Below, in pieces: positions 8,638-18,221 of a stretch of 64,000 nucleotides of DNA. A program made the position numbers and the translations under genes. Numbering within the stretch: the stretch's first letter is position 1; every line of letters begins with the position of its first letter. Origin of the DNA: Corynebacterium ciconiae DSM 44920 (GTDB lineage Bacteria > Actinomycetota > Actinomycetes > Mycobacteriales > Mycobacteriaceae); NCBI RefSeq assembly GCF_030440575.1, contig NZ_CP047189.1, positions 2,232,001 to 2,296,000 on the forward strand, given 5' to 3'. The notes beneath the pieces were generated by a model that saw only the letters and a list, made by a program, of their open reading frames with translations, ran no database searches and was not told the origin of the DNA.

Positions 8638-9840
8638 CTAGCTGTTTTTGGCCAATTGATCTGCGTAGCGGGCAATTGCGAGTTCCTCGTTCGTGGGAAC
8701 CACAAAAACCTTCACCTGAGAATCATCGGCAGAGATCTCACGCGGGCCATCATTCGGCAGCTCATTGCGCTCGGGATCGATCTTGATGCCGAACCACTCG
8801 AGGTTCTCTAGCGCATCGGCACGGACAAACTTGTCGTTTTCTCCTACCCCAGCGGTAAACGTGATGGCATCCACGCGGCCCAGGGCCACCATGTAGGAGC
8901 CGATGTAGCGACGCAGCTGGTGAATGTAGATGTTGTAGGCCAGCCAGGCATCATCATCGCCCTCTTCGATGCGCTCGCGCAGGACGCGGAAATCATTCAC
9001 CCCGGCGATGCCCTTCACACCGGACTTGCGGTTAAGCAGCTCATCGATCTCATCGATGCTCATATTTGCCTGGCGGGCCAGGTGGAAGACGATACCGGGA
9101 TCGATGTCGCCAGAACGGGTACCCATCACCAGACCGGCCAGCGGAGTCAGCCCCATAGAGGTATCGATGGCCAGCCCACCGCGAATAGCGGCACAGGACG
9201 CACCATTGCCCAGGTGCAAGGTGATCTGATTTACCACATCAGCGGGCTTATCTAGCAGCGCGGGAACGTGCTGGGACACATACTCGTGGCTGGTTCCGTG
9301 GAAGCCATAGCGGCGCACCCCGTACTCGCCGGCCACCTCGTTGTTGATGGCGTAGAGCGCGGCAGCGGGCGGCAAGGAGTGGAAGAAACCGGTGTCGAAC
9401 ACGCCTACGTGCGGGATGTCCGGCAGGAGCGACTGCGCCACCTCAATGCCGTCGATATTGGCTGGGTTGTGCAGCGGCGCAAGGGGGATGAGATCGCGCA
9501 CCATGCTGATTACCTCATCCGTGAGGATCACCGGCTGCGAGAACACCAAACCGCCGTGCACCACGCGGTGCCCCACTGCGGAGATGTCCACATCCTCGAT
9601 GCCGCAGCCATGCTCGCGCATGAGGTCGAAGGCCAGTTTTAGCCCCACCGAGTGATCGGGAATCGGCGCCTCCACCACGTGCTTATCCCCTTGATGTTTC
9701 AGGGTCACACGGCCGGAGTCCTCCCCAATCTGCTCCACCAGCCCAGAGGCAAAGGGCTCGTCTTGGGCGTGGGAGGCAGGATCCACCAGCTGAAACTTGA
9801 TGGAGGAGGAGCCAGAGTTAAGAACAAGGGAGTAGCTCAT
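8638..9840 (-). CDS. ackA: Acetate kinase
   Basis: A 400-residue enzyme of normal length for AckA. It converts acetyl phosphate and ADP to acetate and ATP, reversibly. Visible signatures: the N-terminal [32 protein letters not shown], and the phosphate-binding [11 protein letters not shown] followed by [12 protein letters not shown] and GTRSGDIDP. The ATG is 2 bases from the pta stop, so pta-ackA is one operon as in C. glutamicum, where it serves both acetate activation and overflow. Transcription there responds to carbon source (RamA/RamB, GlxR); I could not place those sites confidently here. Confidence 0.97.
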   Translation of the reverse strand: MSYSLVLNSGSSSIKFQLVDPASHAQDEPFASGLVEQIGEDSGRVTLKHQGDKHVVEAPIPDHSVGLKLAFDLMREHGCGIEDVDISAVGHRVVHGGLVFSQPVILTDEVISMVRDLIPLAPLHNPANIDGIEVAQSLLPDIPHVGVFDTGFFHSLPPAAALYAINNEVAGEYGVRRYGFHGTSHEYVSQHVPALLDKPADVVNQITLHLGNGASCAAIRGGLAIDTSMGLTPLAGLVMGTRSGDIDPGIVFHLARQANMSIDEIDELLNRKSGVKGIAGVNDFRVLRERIEEGDDDAWLAYNIYIHQLRRYIGSYMVALGRVDAITFTAGVGENDKFVRADALENLEWFGIKIDPERNELPNDGPREISADDSQVKVFVVPTNEELAIARYADQLAKNS

Positions 9841-9842
9841 TG

Positions 9843-11195
9843 TTAGCGGTTGCCTCCGGTCTGAATGGCGGTAATGGCCACGGTGTTCACGATATCGGGC
9901 ACGGTAGCGCCGCGGGAGAGGTCATTGACGGGCGCGTTCAGCCCCTGCAGCACCGGGCCTACGGCGAGCGCGCCCGCGGTGCGCTGGATGGCCTTGTAGC
10001 CGATATTGCCCGCCTCAAGGTCAGGGAAGATCAGCACATTCGCAGATCCAGCAACAGGCGAGTCCGGGGCCTTCTTGGCGGCGACGGAGTGGGTGACGGC
10101 GGCGTCGAACTGCAGCGGGCCGTCGATCCGCAGCTCCGGCTCGATTGCACGGGCAGCATCCACGGCGGCAATGGCGCGGTCCACATCCGGACCCGCCCCA
10201 GAGGAGCCGGTGGAATAGGACAGCACGGCCACCTTGGGATCCAAGCCGAACTGGCGGGCAGTGCGGGCGGAAATCGCGGCGATCTCGCCTAGCTGCTCAG
10301 CGGTGGGGTTGAGGTTAACGGCGCAGTCACCCACCGCCCAGATCCGGCCAGGAAGCACCATGAAGAACACGGAGGAAACCACGGATGCATCCGGGGTGGT
10401 TTTGATGATCTGCAGGGCAGGCCGGATCGTCTCGGCGGTGGTGTGCGCCGCACCGGAGACCATGCCGTCGGCGTCGCCGCAGTGCACCATCATGGTGGCG
10501 AAGTAGGAGACATCCTTCATCTGCTCGCGGGCCTGCTCGATCGTCACGCCCTTGTTGGCGCGCAGCCGCGCGAACTCAGCTGCATAGTCTTCAGCACGCA
10601 CGCTCGACAGCGGATCCACCAGCTCGGCGCGCGAGAGATCCAGCCCCTCCGCGGCGGCGCGGGCGGAGATATCCTCCGGATCGCCCAGAATGGTTAGCTC
10701 GCACACCCCAGCGGCCAACAGCTGCGAGGCGGCCTGCAACACGCGGTCATCCTCGCCTTCGGGCAGCACAATGCGGGCACCGATGGCCTTGGCCTGCTCC
10801 AGCAGGGAGTGCTCGAAGAGCTCGGGGCTCATCACCGGCTCGCGGGCTCCCAATTCCTCCTTATTAATAGAGGATTCCTCGCCGGGGGCGATAACGGCGG
10901 CGACAGGAGCGAAATGCGCGGCTGCCTTCTGGGTGGCCAGCTCGATGGTGGAATCTGGGGCGTCGGCAAGCAGGAGCAGCGGCACGCCGAGGCCGGCGGC
11001 GGCGCGAGCATCAAAGTCGATATCGCCGGTGCCCACGAGGAGAGCATCCTCGGGGTAGCTGGTGCCCAAAACGGTGGAGAGCTGCGGGGTGGCGTCGATA
11101 AGCGCTTGGGGCTTGGCGTTGAGATGCTGGGCGAGAGGAGTGGGATCATAGGTGGCGAGATTGACACCAAGAGCACTCAACAGTACGGCGGTCAT
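9843..11195 (-). CDS. pta: Phosphate acetyltransferase
   Basis: About 450 residues, converting acetyl-CoA and phosphate to acetyl phosphate and CoA. The start is ATG 11195 ([10 protein letters not shown]), with GGAAGGA upstream; a longer frame to 11264 has no family-like sequence. The N-terminal ~140 residues are a reduced P-loop/DRTGG-type regulatory region. The C-terminal PTA_PTB catalytic domain starts near [13 protein letters not shown] and includes [16 protein letters not shown] and a [10 protein letters not shown] motif. It lies upstream of ackA in one operon and is divergent from fprA. Confidence 0.95.
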   Translation of the reverse strand: MTAVLLSALGVNLATYDPTPLAQHLNAKPQALIDATPQLSTVLGTSYPEDALLVGTGDIDFDARAAAGLGVPLLLLADAPDSTIELATQKAAAHFAPVAAVIAPGEESSINKEELGAREPVMSPELFEHSLLEQAKAIGARIVLPEGEDDRVLQAASQLLAAGVCELTILGDPEDISARAAAEGLDLSRAELVDPLSSVRAEDYAAEFARLRANKGVTIEQAREQMKDVSYFATMMVHCGDADGMVSGAAHTTAETIRPALQIIKTTPDASVVSSVFFMVLPGRIWAVGDCAVNLNPTAEQLGEIAAISARTARQFGLDPKVAVLSYSTGSSGAGPDVDRAIAAVDAARAIEPELRIDGPLQFDAAVTHSVAAKKAPDSPVAGSANVLIFPDLEAGNIGYKAIQRTAGALAVGPVLQGLNAPVNDLSRGATVPDIVNTVAITAIQTGGNR

Positions 11196-11543
11196 TATCG
11201 AGCTTTTTCCTTCCGACACATCGCTGATAGTTGTGTGTGATTCACCGCATAAGTGTAGCGGCAACGTAGCGCATCTATCGATCCGCGCTGCAATCCTTAC
11301 TGGGACACAGAATACCGGCGCGCGCTGGACATATCAGCCGAGTGGATGCAGCTCCGCGCACTATCTTTGTGGCAAAACACACACCTCAGATGAGTGAGGC
11401 TACCCTGACAAGCCCGTGCGCAGGCCACTGGCAGTTTATGTTTGCCCAGCGTAAGGTAAATGCGGATTAGCGTCGCCACCGCCTCCATCCACCCGCGGTG
11501 GCGCCGCAGATAACTGCCCCAACCAGCACAAGTGAAGGATACG
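11196..11543. promoter_or_regulatory. Divergent intergenic region between pta and fprA
   Basis: This 348-base region must hold the promoters of pta-ackA (left) and fprA (right). It is more AT-rich than the flanking genes. A short symmetric GTGATTCAC lies at 11237-11245, too short to assign to GlxR. I saw no convincing gene, hairpin or repeat. Confidence 0.5.
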
Positions 11544-12911
11544 ATGTCTCGCCCGATTCGCGTCGCCGTAGTTGGCGCCGGCCCCGCCGGCATTTACGCC
11601 TCTGACCTGCTCATGAAGTCCGGTCACGAGGTTTCCATCGACCTGTTCGAGCGGATGCCCGCCCCCTTCGGCCTCATCCGCTACGGCGTGGCCCCGGACC
11701 ACCCGCGCATCAAGGGCATCGTGCAATCGCTGCACCGCGTTCTGGACAAGCCGGAGCTTCGCCTCCTCGGCAATATCGAGGTGGGCACCACTATCACCGT
11801 CGATGAGCTGCGCGAGTTCTATGACGCCATCATCTTCTCCACCGGCGCCACCGGCGACCGCGTGCTTAACGTGCCCGGTGCGGATCTGCCCGAGGCTTTC
11901 GGCGCCGGCGAATTCGTGGGCTTTTATGACGGCAACCCGGACTTCGAGCGCAACTGGAACCTCGAGGCCGAGCAGGTTGCGGTGATCGGCGTGGGCAACG
12001 TGGCCCTCGATATCGCCCGCATCTTGGCCAAGACCGGCGATGAGCTGCACGTGACCGAGATTCCGGACAATGTGTATGACAACCTCAAGGCCAACCAGGC
12101 CCGCGAGGTGCACATCTTCGGCCGCCGCGGGCCCGCCCAGGCCAAGTTCACCCCGCTGGAGCTGAAGGAGTTGGACCACTCCCCCACGATCGAGGTGGTG
12201 GTCAACCCCGAGGATATTGACTATGACGAGGCCTCCATCGAGGCCCGCCGCGCCTCCAAGTCGCAGGATTTGGTGTGTTCCACCCTGGAGCAGTACGCCA
12301 TCCGCGACCCGCAGGATGCACCGCACAAGCTCTACATCCACTTCTTCGAGTCCCCGGTGGAGATCCTCGGCGAGGATGGGCACGTGAGCGGGCTGAAGAC
12401 CGAGCGCATGCAGCTCGACGGCAATGGTGGGGTCACCGGCACCGGCGAGTACACCGTGTGGCCGGCCCAGGCCGTCTACCACGCCATTGGCTACCGCTCG
12501 GATGAGGTGAAGGATGTGCCCTTCGACGCCCAGCGCGCCGTGATCCCTAACGATGGCGGGCACGTGGTGGATGCCAGCACCGGCGAGCCGCTGCCGAAGC
12601 TCTACGCCACCGGCTGGATCAAGCGTGGACCGGTGGGCCTGATCGGCAATACCAAGTCCGATGCCAAGGAAACCACCGGCATGCTGCTGAAGGACTACGA
12701 GGACGGCAAGCTCGAAGCCCCGGCACGCCCCGAGGAAGATGCCATCATCGAGCTGCTCGAGGAGCGCAAGGTGCCCTACACCACCTGGGCGGGCTGGCAT
12801 AACTTGGATGCCGCTGAGCGCGCCGCCGGCGAGGCCGAGGGCCGCGAGCGGAAGAAGATTGTGGAGTGGGATGACATGGTGCGTCACGCCCACCCGGAGT
12901 ACGAGATCTAG
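11544..12911 (+). CDS. fprA: Ferredoxin/adrenodoxin-type NADP+ reductase
   Basis: A 455-residue flavoprotein of the FprA class. The first nucleotide-binding motif VVGAGPAGIYASDLL near residue 10 binds FAD. A second, VIGVGNVALDIARIL near residue 150, is the NADP site. GRRGPAQAKFT and the C-terminal ATGWIKRGPVGLIGNTKSDA are also characteristic. It transfers electrons between NADPH and ferredoxin or similar carriers in the cytoplasm. ATG 11544 follows AAGGA closely; a GTG at 11532 is possible. In C. glutamicum fprA also lies beside pta-ackA. Confidence 0.93.
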   Translation: MSRPIRVAVVGAGPAGIYASDLLMKSGHEVSIDLFERMPAPFGLIRYGVAPDHPRIKGIVQSLHRVLDKPELRLLGNIEVGTTITVDELREFYDAIIFSTGATGDRVLNVPGADLPEAFGAGEFVGFYDGNPDFERNWNLEAEQVAVIGVGNVALDIARILAKTGDELHVTEIPDNVYDNLKANQAREVHIFGRRGPAQAKFTPLELKELDHSPTIEVVVNPEDIDYDEASIEARRASKSQDLVCSTLEQYAIRDPQDAPHKLYIHFFESPVEILGEDGHVSGLKTERMQLDGNGGVTGTGEYTVWPAQAVYHAIGYRSDEVKDVPFDAQRAVIPNDGGHVVDASTGEPLPKLYATGWIKRGPVGLIGNTKSDAKETTGMLLKDYEDGKLEAPARPEEDAIIELLEERKVPYTTWAGWHNLDAAERAAGEAEGRERKKIVEWDDMVRHAHPEYEI

Positions 12912-13025
12912 CTCCGATCGCCCCCGCGGCGAGTACTGTGAGCTGGGCAATATCCCTGTGCCCGCAGGTGAAGGGAACTCTACAAGTGGCCGTGTCTCGG
13001 CTAAGGTGGTCTGCGTTGATTTACC

Positions 13026-13031
13026 TATAGT
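13026..13031 (+). promoter_or_regulatory. -10 box of glgP
   Basis: TATAGT ends 22 bases before the proposed glgP ATG, giving a short leader that contains GAAGG at 13038-13042 as ribosome-binding site. No good -35 hexamer is visible. Confidence 0.4.
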
Positions 13032-13053
13032 GCGAGAGAAGGTTGATGTAGAG

Positions 13054-15423
13054 ATGACGCAGACGTTCCATGACGCCGCCGGCGGGCACATCCGCTCGGT
13101 GTCTGGCCGCACCCCCACGGACTCCACCACCATGGAGTTTTGGCAGGGATTGTCCGCCACGGTGATGGACTCCCTAGCCGAGAAGTGGACGGCCACCACC
13201 GAGTTGTATAAGAAGGGCCGCCGGCAGCACTATCTGTCTGCCGAGTTCCTTATGGGCCGCGCCCTGCTGAACAATCTGCTGAACTTGGGCCTGTTTGACC
13301 AGGCCGCCGAGACCGCTCAGGCCTATGGCCTTAACCTCTCCGAGGTGCTGGAGCAGGAGCCGGATGCGGCTTTGGGCAATGGCGGCTTGGGCCGCCTGGC
13401 CGCCTGCTTCCTCGATTCCTGCGCCACCCAGGACCTGCCGGTGGTGGGCTATGGCATTCTCTACCGCTATGGCCTGTTTAAGCAGGAGTTTGATAACGGC
13501 TTCCAAACCGAGCATCCGGATTCTTGGATGGAGGAGCGCTACCCCTTCATCATCCGTCGGATCGATGAGCAGCGCATCATTAACTACAACGACATGCAGG
13601 TGCGTGCCGTGCCTTATGACATGCCGATCACCGGCTATGGCACGGACAATGTGGGCACCCTGCGGTTGTGGAAGGCCGAGCCGATGCAGGAGTTCGACTA
13701 CGATGCCTTCAACTCCCAGCGCTTCACCGACGCCATCGTGGGCCGCGAGGCCGTGATGGATATCTCGCGCGTGCTCTACCCCAATGACACCACCTTCGAG
13801 GGCAAGGTGCTGCGCGTGCGCCAGCAGTACTTCTTTGTCTCTGCCTCCCTGCAGGAGATCGTGGACAACCACCTGGCCCAGCATGGGGATCTCTCCAGCT
13901 TCGGCGAGTACAACTCGGTGCAGCTCAATGACACCCACCCGGTACTCGGCATCCCCGAGCTCATGCGCCTGCTCATGGACGAGCACGGCATGGGCTGGGA
14001 AGAGGCGTGGGATATCGTCTCCCACACCTTCGCCTATACCAACCACACGGTGCTGGCCGAGGCCCTGGAGACGTGGGAGTGCTCGATCTTTGATCGGCTC
14101 TTCCCCCGCATCATGGAGATTGTGCGGGAGATTGACCGCCGCTTCCGCATCGACATGTCCGAGCGTGGCGTGGCACAGGAGACCATCGACTACATGGCGC
14201 CGGTGTCCAATAACTCGGTGCACATGGCGTGGATCGCCTGCTACGCTGCCTACTCCATCAATGGCGTGGCAGCACTGCACACCGAGATCATCAAGCGTGA
14301 AACCTTGGGCGAGTGGCACGCCATCTGGCCAGAGAAGTTCAATAACAAGACCAATGGTGTCACCCCGCGCCGCTGGCTGAACCAGTGCAATCCGCGCCTG
14401 TCTGCGCTGCTCACCGAGGTCACCGGCTCGGATGAGTGGGTGCGCCACCTGGACGTGCTCGGCGAGTACCGCGATCAGGGCACCCCAGAGATCTACCAGC
14501 GTCTCAGCGAGATCAAGCACGCCAATAAGGTGGATTTTGCCGAGTGGATTCGCAGCCGCACCGGCATGGAGATCGATCCGGATGCCATCTTTGACGTGCA
14601 GATTAAGCGCCTGCACGAGTACAAGCGCCAGCTGCTCAATATCTTCTATGTGCTAGATCTCTACTTCCGCCTGAAGGATAACCCCGAGCTAGAGGTGCCG
14701 AAGCGGGTGTTCATCTTCGGTGCCAAGGCCGCCCCGGGCTATGTGCGCGCCAAGGCCATCATCAAGCTCATCAACGAGGTGGGCCGAGTGGTGAATAATG
14801 ACCCCGCGGTCAATGACACGATCAAGGTGGTCTTCGTGGAGAACTACAATGTCTCCCCCGCCGAGAAGATCATCCCCGCCGCCGATGTGTCCGAGCAGAT
14901 CTCTACCGCCGGTAAGGAGGCCTCTGGTACCTCCAACATGAAGTTCATGATGAACGGCGCGCTCACCTTGGGCACCCTCGATGGCGCCAATGTGGAGATC
15001 CTGGACTCGGTGGGCGATGAGAATGCCTACATTTTTGGCGCGAAGGAAGAAGAGCTTCCCGAGCTGCGCAAGAGCTACGATCCGCGGCACGAGTATGAGA
15101 CCGTGCCCGGCTTGAAGCAGGTACTCGATGCGCTTGTCGACGGCACTCTGGACGATTCCGGCTCCGGCTGGTTCCACGATCTCCACTGGTCCTTGTTGAA
15201 CTCCAACAACTGGGAGCCGGCGGATGTCTACTACCTGCTGGGCGATTTCGCCGACTACCGCGCCACCCGCGATCGCATGGCCGAGGACTACCGCGATCAG
15301 CAAGCATGGTCCGAGAAGGCATGGATCAACATCACCTCCTCGGGGCGTTTCTCCTCCGACCGCACCATCCGCGACTATGCAGACGAGGTGTGGAAGATCA
15401 GCCCGCAGCCGCTTGAGGCTTAA
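13054..15423 (+). CDS. glgP: Glycogen/maltodextrin phosphorylase
   Basis: A 789-residue enzyme, normal for family GT35, releasing glucose 1-phosphate from alpha-1,4-glucans with a PLP cofactor. The start is ATG 13054 (MTQTFHDAAGG); the open frame runs further upstream through fprA but without homologous sequence. Visible motifs: YLSAEFLMGR, EPDAALGNGGLGRLAACFLDS, NLNDTHP-like QLNDTHPVLGI, GVTPRRWL, IFGAKAAPGY, and the PLP-binding EASGTSNMKFMMNGALTLGT with its Lys. It stands alone with its own promoter and is followed by a 12-bp hairpin. Codons near 15131 contain CGTCGACAAGCG in reverse orientation. Confidence 0.95.
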   Translation: MTQTFHDAAGGHIRSVSGRTPTDSTTMEFWQGLSATVMDSLAEKWTATTELYKKGRRQHYLSAEFLMGRALLNNLLNLGLFDQAAETAQAYGLNLSEVLEQEPDAALGNGGLGRLAACFLDSCATQDLPVVGYGILYRYGLFKQEFDNGFQTEHPDSWMEERYPFIIRRIDEQRIINYNDMQVRAVPYDMPITGYGTDNVGTLRLWKAEPMQEFDYDAFNSQRFTDAIVGREAVMDISRVLYPNDTTFEGKVLRVRQQYFFVSASLQEIVDNHLAQHGDLSSFGEYNSVQLNDTHPVLGIPELMRLLMDEHGMGWEEAWDIVSHTFAYTNHTVLAEALETWECSIFDRLFPRIMEIVREIDRRFRIDMSERGVAQETIDYMAPVSNNSVHMAWIACYAAYSINGVAALHTEIIKRETLGEWHAIWPEKFNNKTNGVTPRRWLNQCNPRLSALLTEVTGSDEWVRHLDVLGEYRDQGTPEIYQRLSEIKHANKVDFAEWIRSRTGMEIDPDAIFDVQIKRLHEYKRQLLNIFYVLDLYFRLKDNPELEVPKRVFIFGAKAAPGYVRAKAIIKLINEVGRVVNNDPAVNDTIKVVFVENYNVSPAEKIIPAADVSEQISTAGKEASGTSNMKFMMNGALTLGTLDGANVEILDSVGDENAYIFGAKEEELPELRKSYDPRHEYETVPGLKQVLDALVDGTLDDSGSGWFHDLHWSLLNSNNWEPADVYYLLGDFADYRATRDRMAEDYRDQQAWSEKAWINITSSGRFSSDRTIRDYADEVWKISPQPLEA

Positions 15424-15443
15424 TCCACCTCCTTCCAGCCATC

Positions 15444-15478
15444 ACACCCCCGCCCTGAGCTTTCACGGGCGGGGGTGT
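15444..15478 (+). terminator. Terminator-like hairpin after glgP
   Basis: ACACCCCCGCCC at 15444-15455 pairs perfectly with GGGCGGGGGTGT at 15467-15478 (12 bp, 11-base loop), starting 20 bases after the glgP stop. A T-run is absent, so it may stop transcription less sharply or stabilise the 3' end. Confidence 0.6.
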
Positions 15479-15527
15479 CGTGCATGTGGGGGTGGGCCCA
15501 CACATGATTATTCATTCCATTGAACTT

Positions 15528-15552
15528 CTAGAGTCAGTGTGCCAAACTCTAG
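15528..15552. promoter_or_regulatory. Inverted repeat, possible metalloregulator operator
   Basis: CTAGAGT at 15528-15534 and ACTCTAG at 15546-15552 form a 7-bp inverted repeat with an 11-base centre, about 95 bases before the metal importer start. An AT-rich TGATTATTCATT lies just upstream at 15505-15516. Metal importers in this genus are controlled by MntR, Zur or DtxR. The site fits such control by position only; it does not match a consensus I can quote with certainty. Confidence 0.3.
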
Positions 15553-15647
15553 GATGTCGATGCCCGCCTGCTTCCCCCTTTTTTCTTCTTCCCGGGCGGC
15601 ATCGACGCACTGACCACTTGTTTCGTGCTTTGAAGAAATGGAATGCC

Positions 15648-16736
15648 ATGAACCTCTTCTCTTCGCGCCTGGCGGCCACGGCGGCCGTCGCGGCGCTGCT
15701 CGGCGGCGGTGTGGCCGCCTGCGGCTCCGAATCCGCCTCCTCCGATGATGAGATCAAGGTGGTGGCCTCCACTACCCAGATCTGTGATTATGTGAAGCAG
15801 CTCGATATCGCGCAGGTGGATCTCACCTGCCTGCTCGCACCGAATGCCACGGCCCACGAGCTGGAGATGACGCACGAGCAGATCTCTCAAACCTCCGAGG
15901 CGGATCTACTCATGGTCAATGGCGTGGATCTGGAGCACTTCCTTGATGCGGCCATCGATTCGAGTGGCTTCTCCGGCACCATGCTGGTCACCAGCGGGGT
16001 GCTCACCGCCGCCGATGTGGAGAACACCCCGGCCGGCACCACCCAGGCCCCGGAGAAGTCCGATAGCGGCAGCTACACCATCGATCGCGGTATCGCGCGG
16101 GTCGATGTGGCCCCGTGGCCCTTTGCCCCCGAGCCGGGTGAGGAGGCGGAGTTCGCCTATGACCCACACGTGTGGACCTCGCCTGCACACGCCCAGATTC
16201 AGGTAGAAAATATCGGCTATGCCCTTGAGCAAGAGGCCGACAAGCGAGACAACGCGGCGCTGAAGAAAGAGATCCAGCAGAAGGTTCAGGCCTATACCGA
16301 CAAGCTGCAGCAGCTGGATCAGTGGGCACATGAATCCATCGACAGCGTGAAGCATCCGGTGCTCTTTACCAGCCACGATGCCTTCGGCTACTTCTCTAAG
16401 GAGTTCAATGTGGACTTCATCGGCGCCGCACTGAGTGACTTCTCTGATCAGCAGGACGCCACCGCTAGCCACATTGCGGCCGCGGCGGAGACGGTGAAAG
16501 ACTCCGGCGCCACCGCACTCTTTGCCGAGAACTCCAATAATTCCAAGTCCATCGAGGCCATCGCGAAGGCCGCCGGGGTGAAGGCCGTGATCGGCGATGA
16601 TGCCCTCTACGGCGATTCCTTGGGCCCCGCCGGCAGCCCCGGTGAGACCTATATCGGCTCCATCACCCACAATGTCACCACCGTGGTCAACGCCTGGGAT
16701 GGCCACGTGGCCGAGCTACCGGAGCAGCTGCAATGA
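15648..16736 (+). CDS. Metal (Mn/Zn-type) ABC transporter substrate-binding lipoprotein
   Basis: A 362-residue cluster A-I (TroA/ZnuA-like) binding protein. Residues 1-29 form a lipoprotein signal peptide ending in GVAAC. Family motifs are in order: PNATAHELEMTHEQI (first His ligand), MVNGVDLEHFL, DPHVWTSPAHAQ (second His), LFTSHDAFGYF, LFAENSNNSKS (Glu position) and the C-terminal LYGDSLGPAGSPGETY with the Asp ligand. The His-rich loop of dedicated ZnuA proteins is missing, which leans towards Mn or Fe but does not prove it. It is the first gene of a four-gene importer. Its stop overlaps the ATPase start (ATGA). Confidence 0.88.
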   Translation: MNLFSSRLAATAAVAALLGGGVAACGSESASSDDEIKVVASTTQICDYVKQLDIAQVDLTCLLAPNATAHELEMTHEQISQTSEADLLMVNGVDLEHFLDAAIDSSGFSGTMLVTSGVLTAADVENTPAGTTQAPEKSDSGSYTIDRGIARVDVAPWPFAPEPGEEAEFAYDPHVWTSPAHAQIQVENIGYALEQEADKRDNAALKKEIQQKVQAYTDKLQQLDQWAHESIDSVKHPVLFTSHDAFGYFSKEFNVDFIGAALSDFSDQQDATASHIAAAAETVKDSGATALFAENSNNSKSIEAIAKAAGVKAVIGDDALYGDSLGPAGSPGETYIGSITHNVTTVVNAWDGHVAELPEQLQ

Positions 16737-17389
16737 TTGTGTCGCTTCGCGACGCCGCCTTCAGCTACGGCCAGGCCCCCATCCTCAGCGCTATCTCCGC
16801 CCAGGTGAACGCCGGAGAGGGCATGGCGCTGATCGGCCCCAATGGTTGCGGCAAAACCACGCTGCTGCGCGGCATCGTGGGCACCGCCCAGCTGTGCGGC
16901 GGCACGATGGAGGTTCACGCCTCGCGCATCTCCTATGTGCCGCAGGTGGCCGATATTGATCGCACCTTCCCCGTCACTGCCTTCGACGTGGTGGCCATGG
17001 GGGTGCTCTCCCAGCTGCGCTTCTTCCAACCTTTGGGCGCGCACGCTAAGCGCGTGCACGCCGCGCTGGAGAAAGTGGGGTTGGGCGAGCGCGCCGGCAC
17101 CCATTTCGGCAGCCTCTCCGGCGGGCAGCAACAGCGCGTCTTGCTGGCACGGGCCATCGTGGCCCAGCCCGATCTGGTGTTGCTGGACGAGCCCTTCAAT
17201 GGTCTCGATACGGCCAACCGCGACATCCTGCTCGTGCTGCTTAATGAGCTTAAAGCCCAGGGCACCGCGCTCATCGCCTCCACGCACGATTATGAGCTGG
17301 CCGAAGGGGCCTGCGATACCGTGCTGGCGCTAGTGGATCCCCCGCAGTTCGGGCCGGTTAATGAGGTGGTGCCGGCCTATGTGGACTGA
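16733..17389 (+). CDS. Metal ABC transporter ATP-binding protein
   Basis: A 218-residue ATPase, on the short side for the family. Walker A is GPNGCGKT, the signature LSGGQQQR, Walker B LVLLDEPFNGLD, and the H-loop STHDYELAE. It starts at ATG 16733, overlapping the binding-protein stop, and its end overlaps the first permease. It powers import of the metal delivered by the upstream lipoprotein. Confidence 0.9.
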   Translation: MIVSLRDAAFSYGQAPILSAISAQVNAGEGMALIGPNGCGKTTLLRGIVGTAQLCGGTMEVHASRISYVPQVADIDRTFPVTAFDVVAMGVLSQLRFFQPLGAHAKRVHAALEKVGLGERAGTHFGSLSGGQQQRVLLARAIVAQPDLVLLDEPFNGLDTANRDILLVLLNELKAQGTALIASTHDYELAEGACDTVLALVDPPQFGPVNEVVPAYVD

Positions 17390-18218
17390 GCTGGCGCACC
17401 AGGTGGGCATGGCGCCATTCATGTTCCGCCCCCTCGTGCTGCTGCTCGCGCTCGGGGTGGTCAGCGGAATCTTAGGGGTGATTGTGAACCTGCGCGGCCT
17501 CGAGTTCAACGCCGAGGCGAGTGTGCACGCCATCTTCCCCGGGGTGGTGGCTGGGGCGGTCTTCGGTGGTATCGACATGATCGTGCCCGCCGCCTCTGCC
17601 GTGGCCGTGGTGGTGGCCATTGTGCTCACGCTGATCTCTCGGGCCCGCATCGGCGAGGCCGGGGTGGCTATTGTGCTCACCGGTTTCTTTTCCCTAGGGG
17701 TAATCATCTCCCTGCACAAGGGGGATCGCTCCGGCCAGCTAGAGGCCCTGATGTTCGGCCGGCTGCTCGAGCTGACCGATCAGCGCCTGACTATGGCCCT
17801 CGGGGTGTTCGCTATCGCCCTGGTGTTGCTGCTTCTTACCTGGTCCTCCCAGGTGTTCGCCGCTTTTGATCGCGATGGCGCCCAGGCCGCCGGGGTGAAC
17901 CTGTGGGTGGTGGATCTCAGCATCAACGCAGCGATCGCGGCGGTGGTGGTGGCTTCTGCTGCCGCCATCGGTGTGCTGCTGGTGATCGGCTTCATGGTGG
18001 TGCCCGGCGCGGCGGCCAGGCTGGTGGTGCACCGGGTGCGGCACATGGTGCCGCTGGCGATCGGGATCTCGGTGATCAGTGGGCTCATTGGTTTGACCCT
18101 GGTGCCGCTCGGGCCGGTATCGCCGCAGGCGGTGGTGGCGCTGTCTGTGGTGGCTATGTATTTTGTGTTTCTCCTGCTGCGGCTGCTGCGGGATCGCCGG
18201 CGGACGGAGGTGGTCTAG
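17379..18218 (+). CDS. Metal ABC transporter permease 1
   Basis: A 279-residue ABC-3 family membrane protein with about eight hydrophobic segments. The typical motif region around LEFNAEASVHAIFPGVVAGA is present, as is the VLLVIGFMVVPGAAARL segment. I prefer ATG 17379, which overlaps the ATPase end by 11 bases, over ATG 17361. A second, different permease follows. Heterodimeric permeases are typical of MntABCD/SitABCD-like systems; C. diphtheriae has a four-gene mnt operon of this type. Confidence 0.88.
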   Translation: MWTELAHQVGMAPFMFRPLVLLLALGVVSGILGVIVNLRGLEFNAEASVHAIFPGVVAGAVFGGIDMIVPAASAVAVVVAIVLTLISRARIGEAGVAIVLTGFFSLGVIISLHKGDRSGQLEALMFGRLLELTDQRLTMALGVFAIALVLLLLTWSSQVFAAFDRDGAQAAGVNLWVVDLSINAAIAAVVVASAAAIGVLLVIGFMVVPGAAARLVVHRVRHMVPLAIGISVISGLIGLTLVPLGPVSPQAVVALSVVAMYFVFLLLRLLRDRRRTEVV

Positions 18219-18221
18219 CTC

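Noticed and set aside
11230..11250. Possible GlxR (CRP-type) site before pta
   Set aside because: Only a short GTGATTCAC dyad is present; the TGTGA-N6-TCACA spacing is not met.
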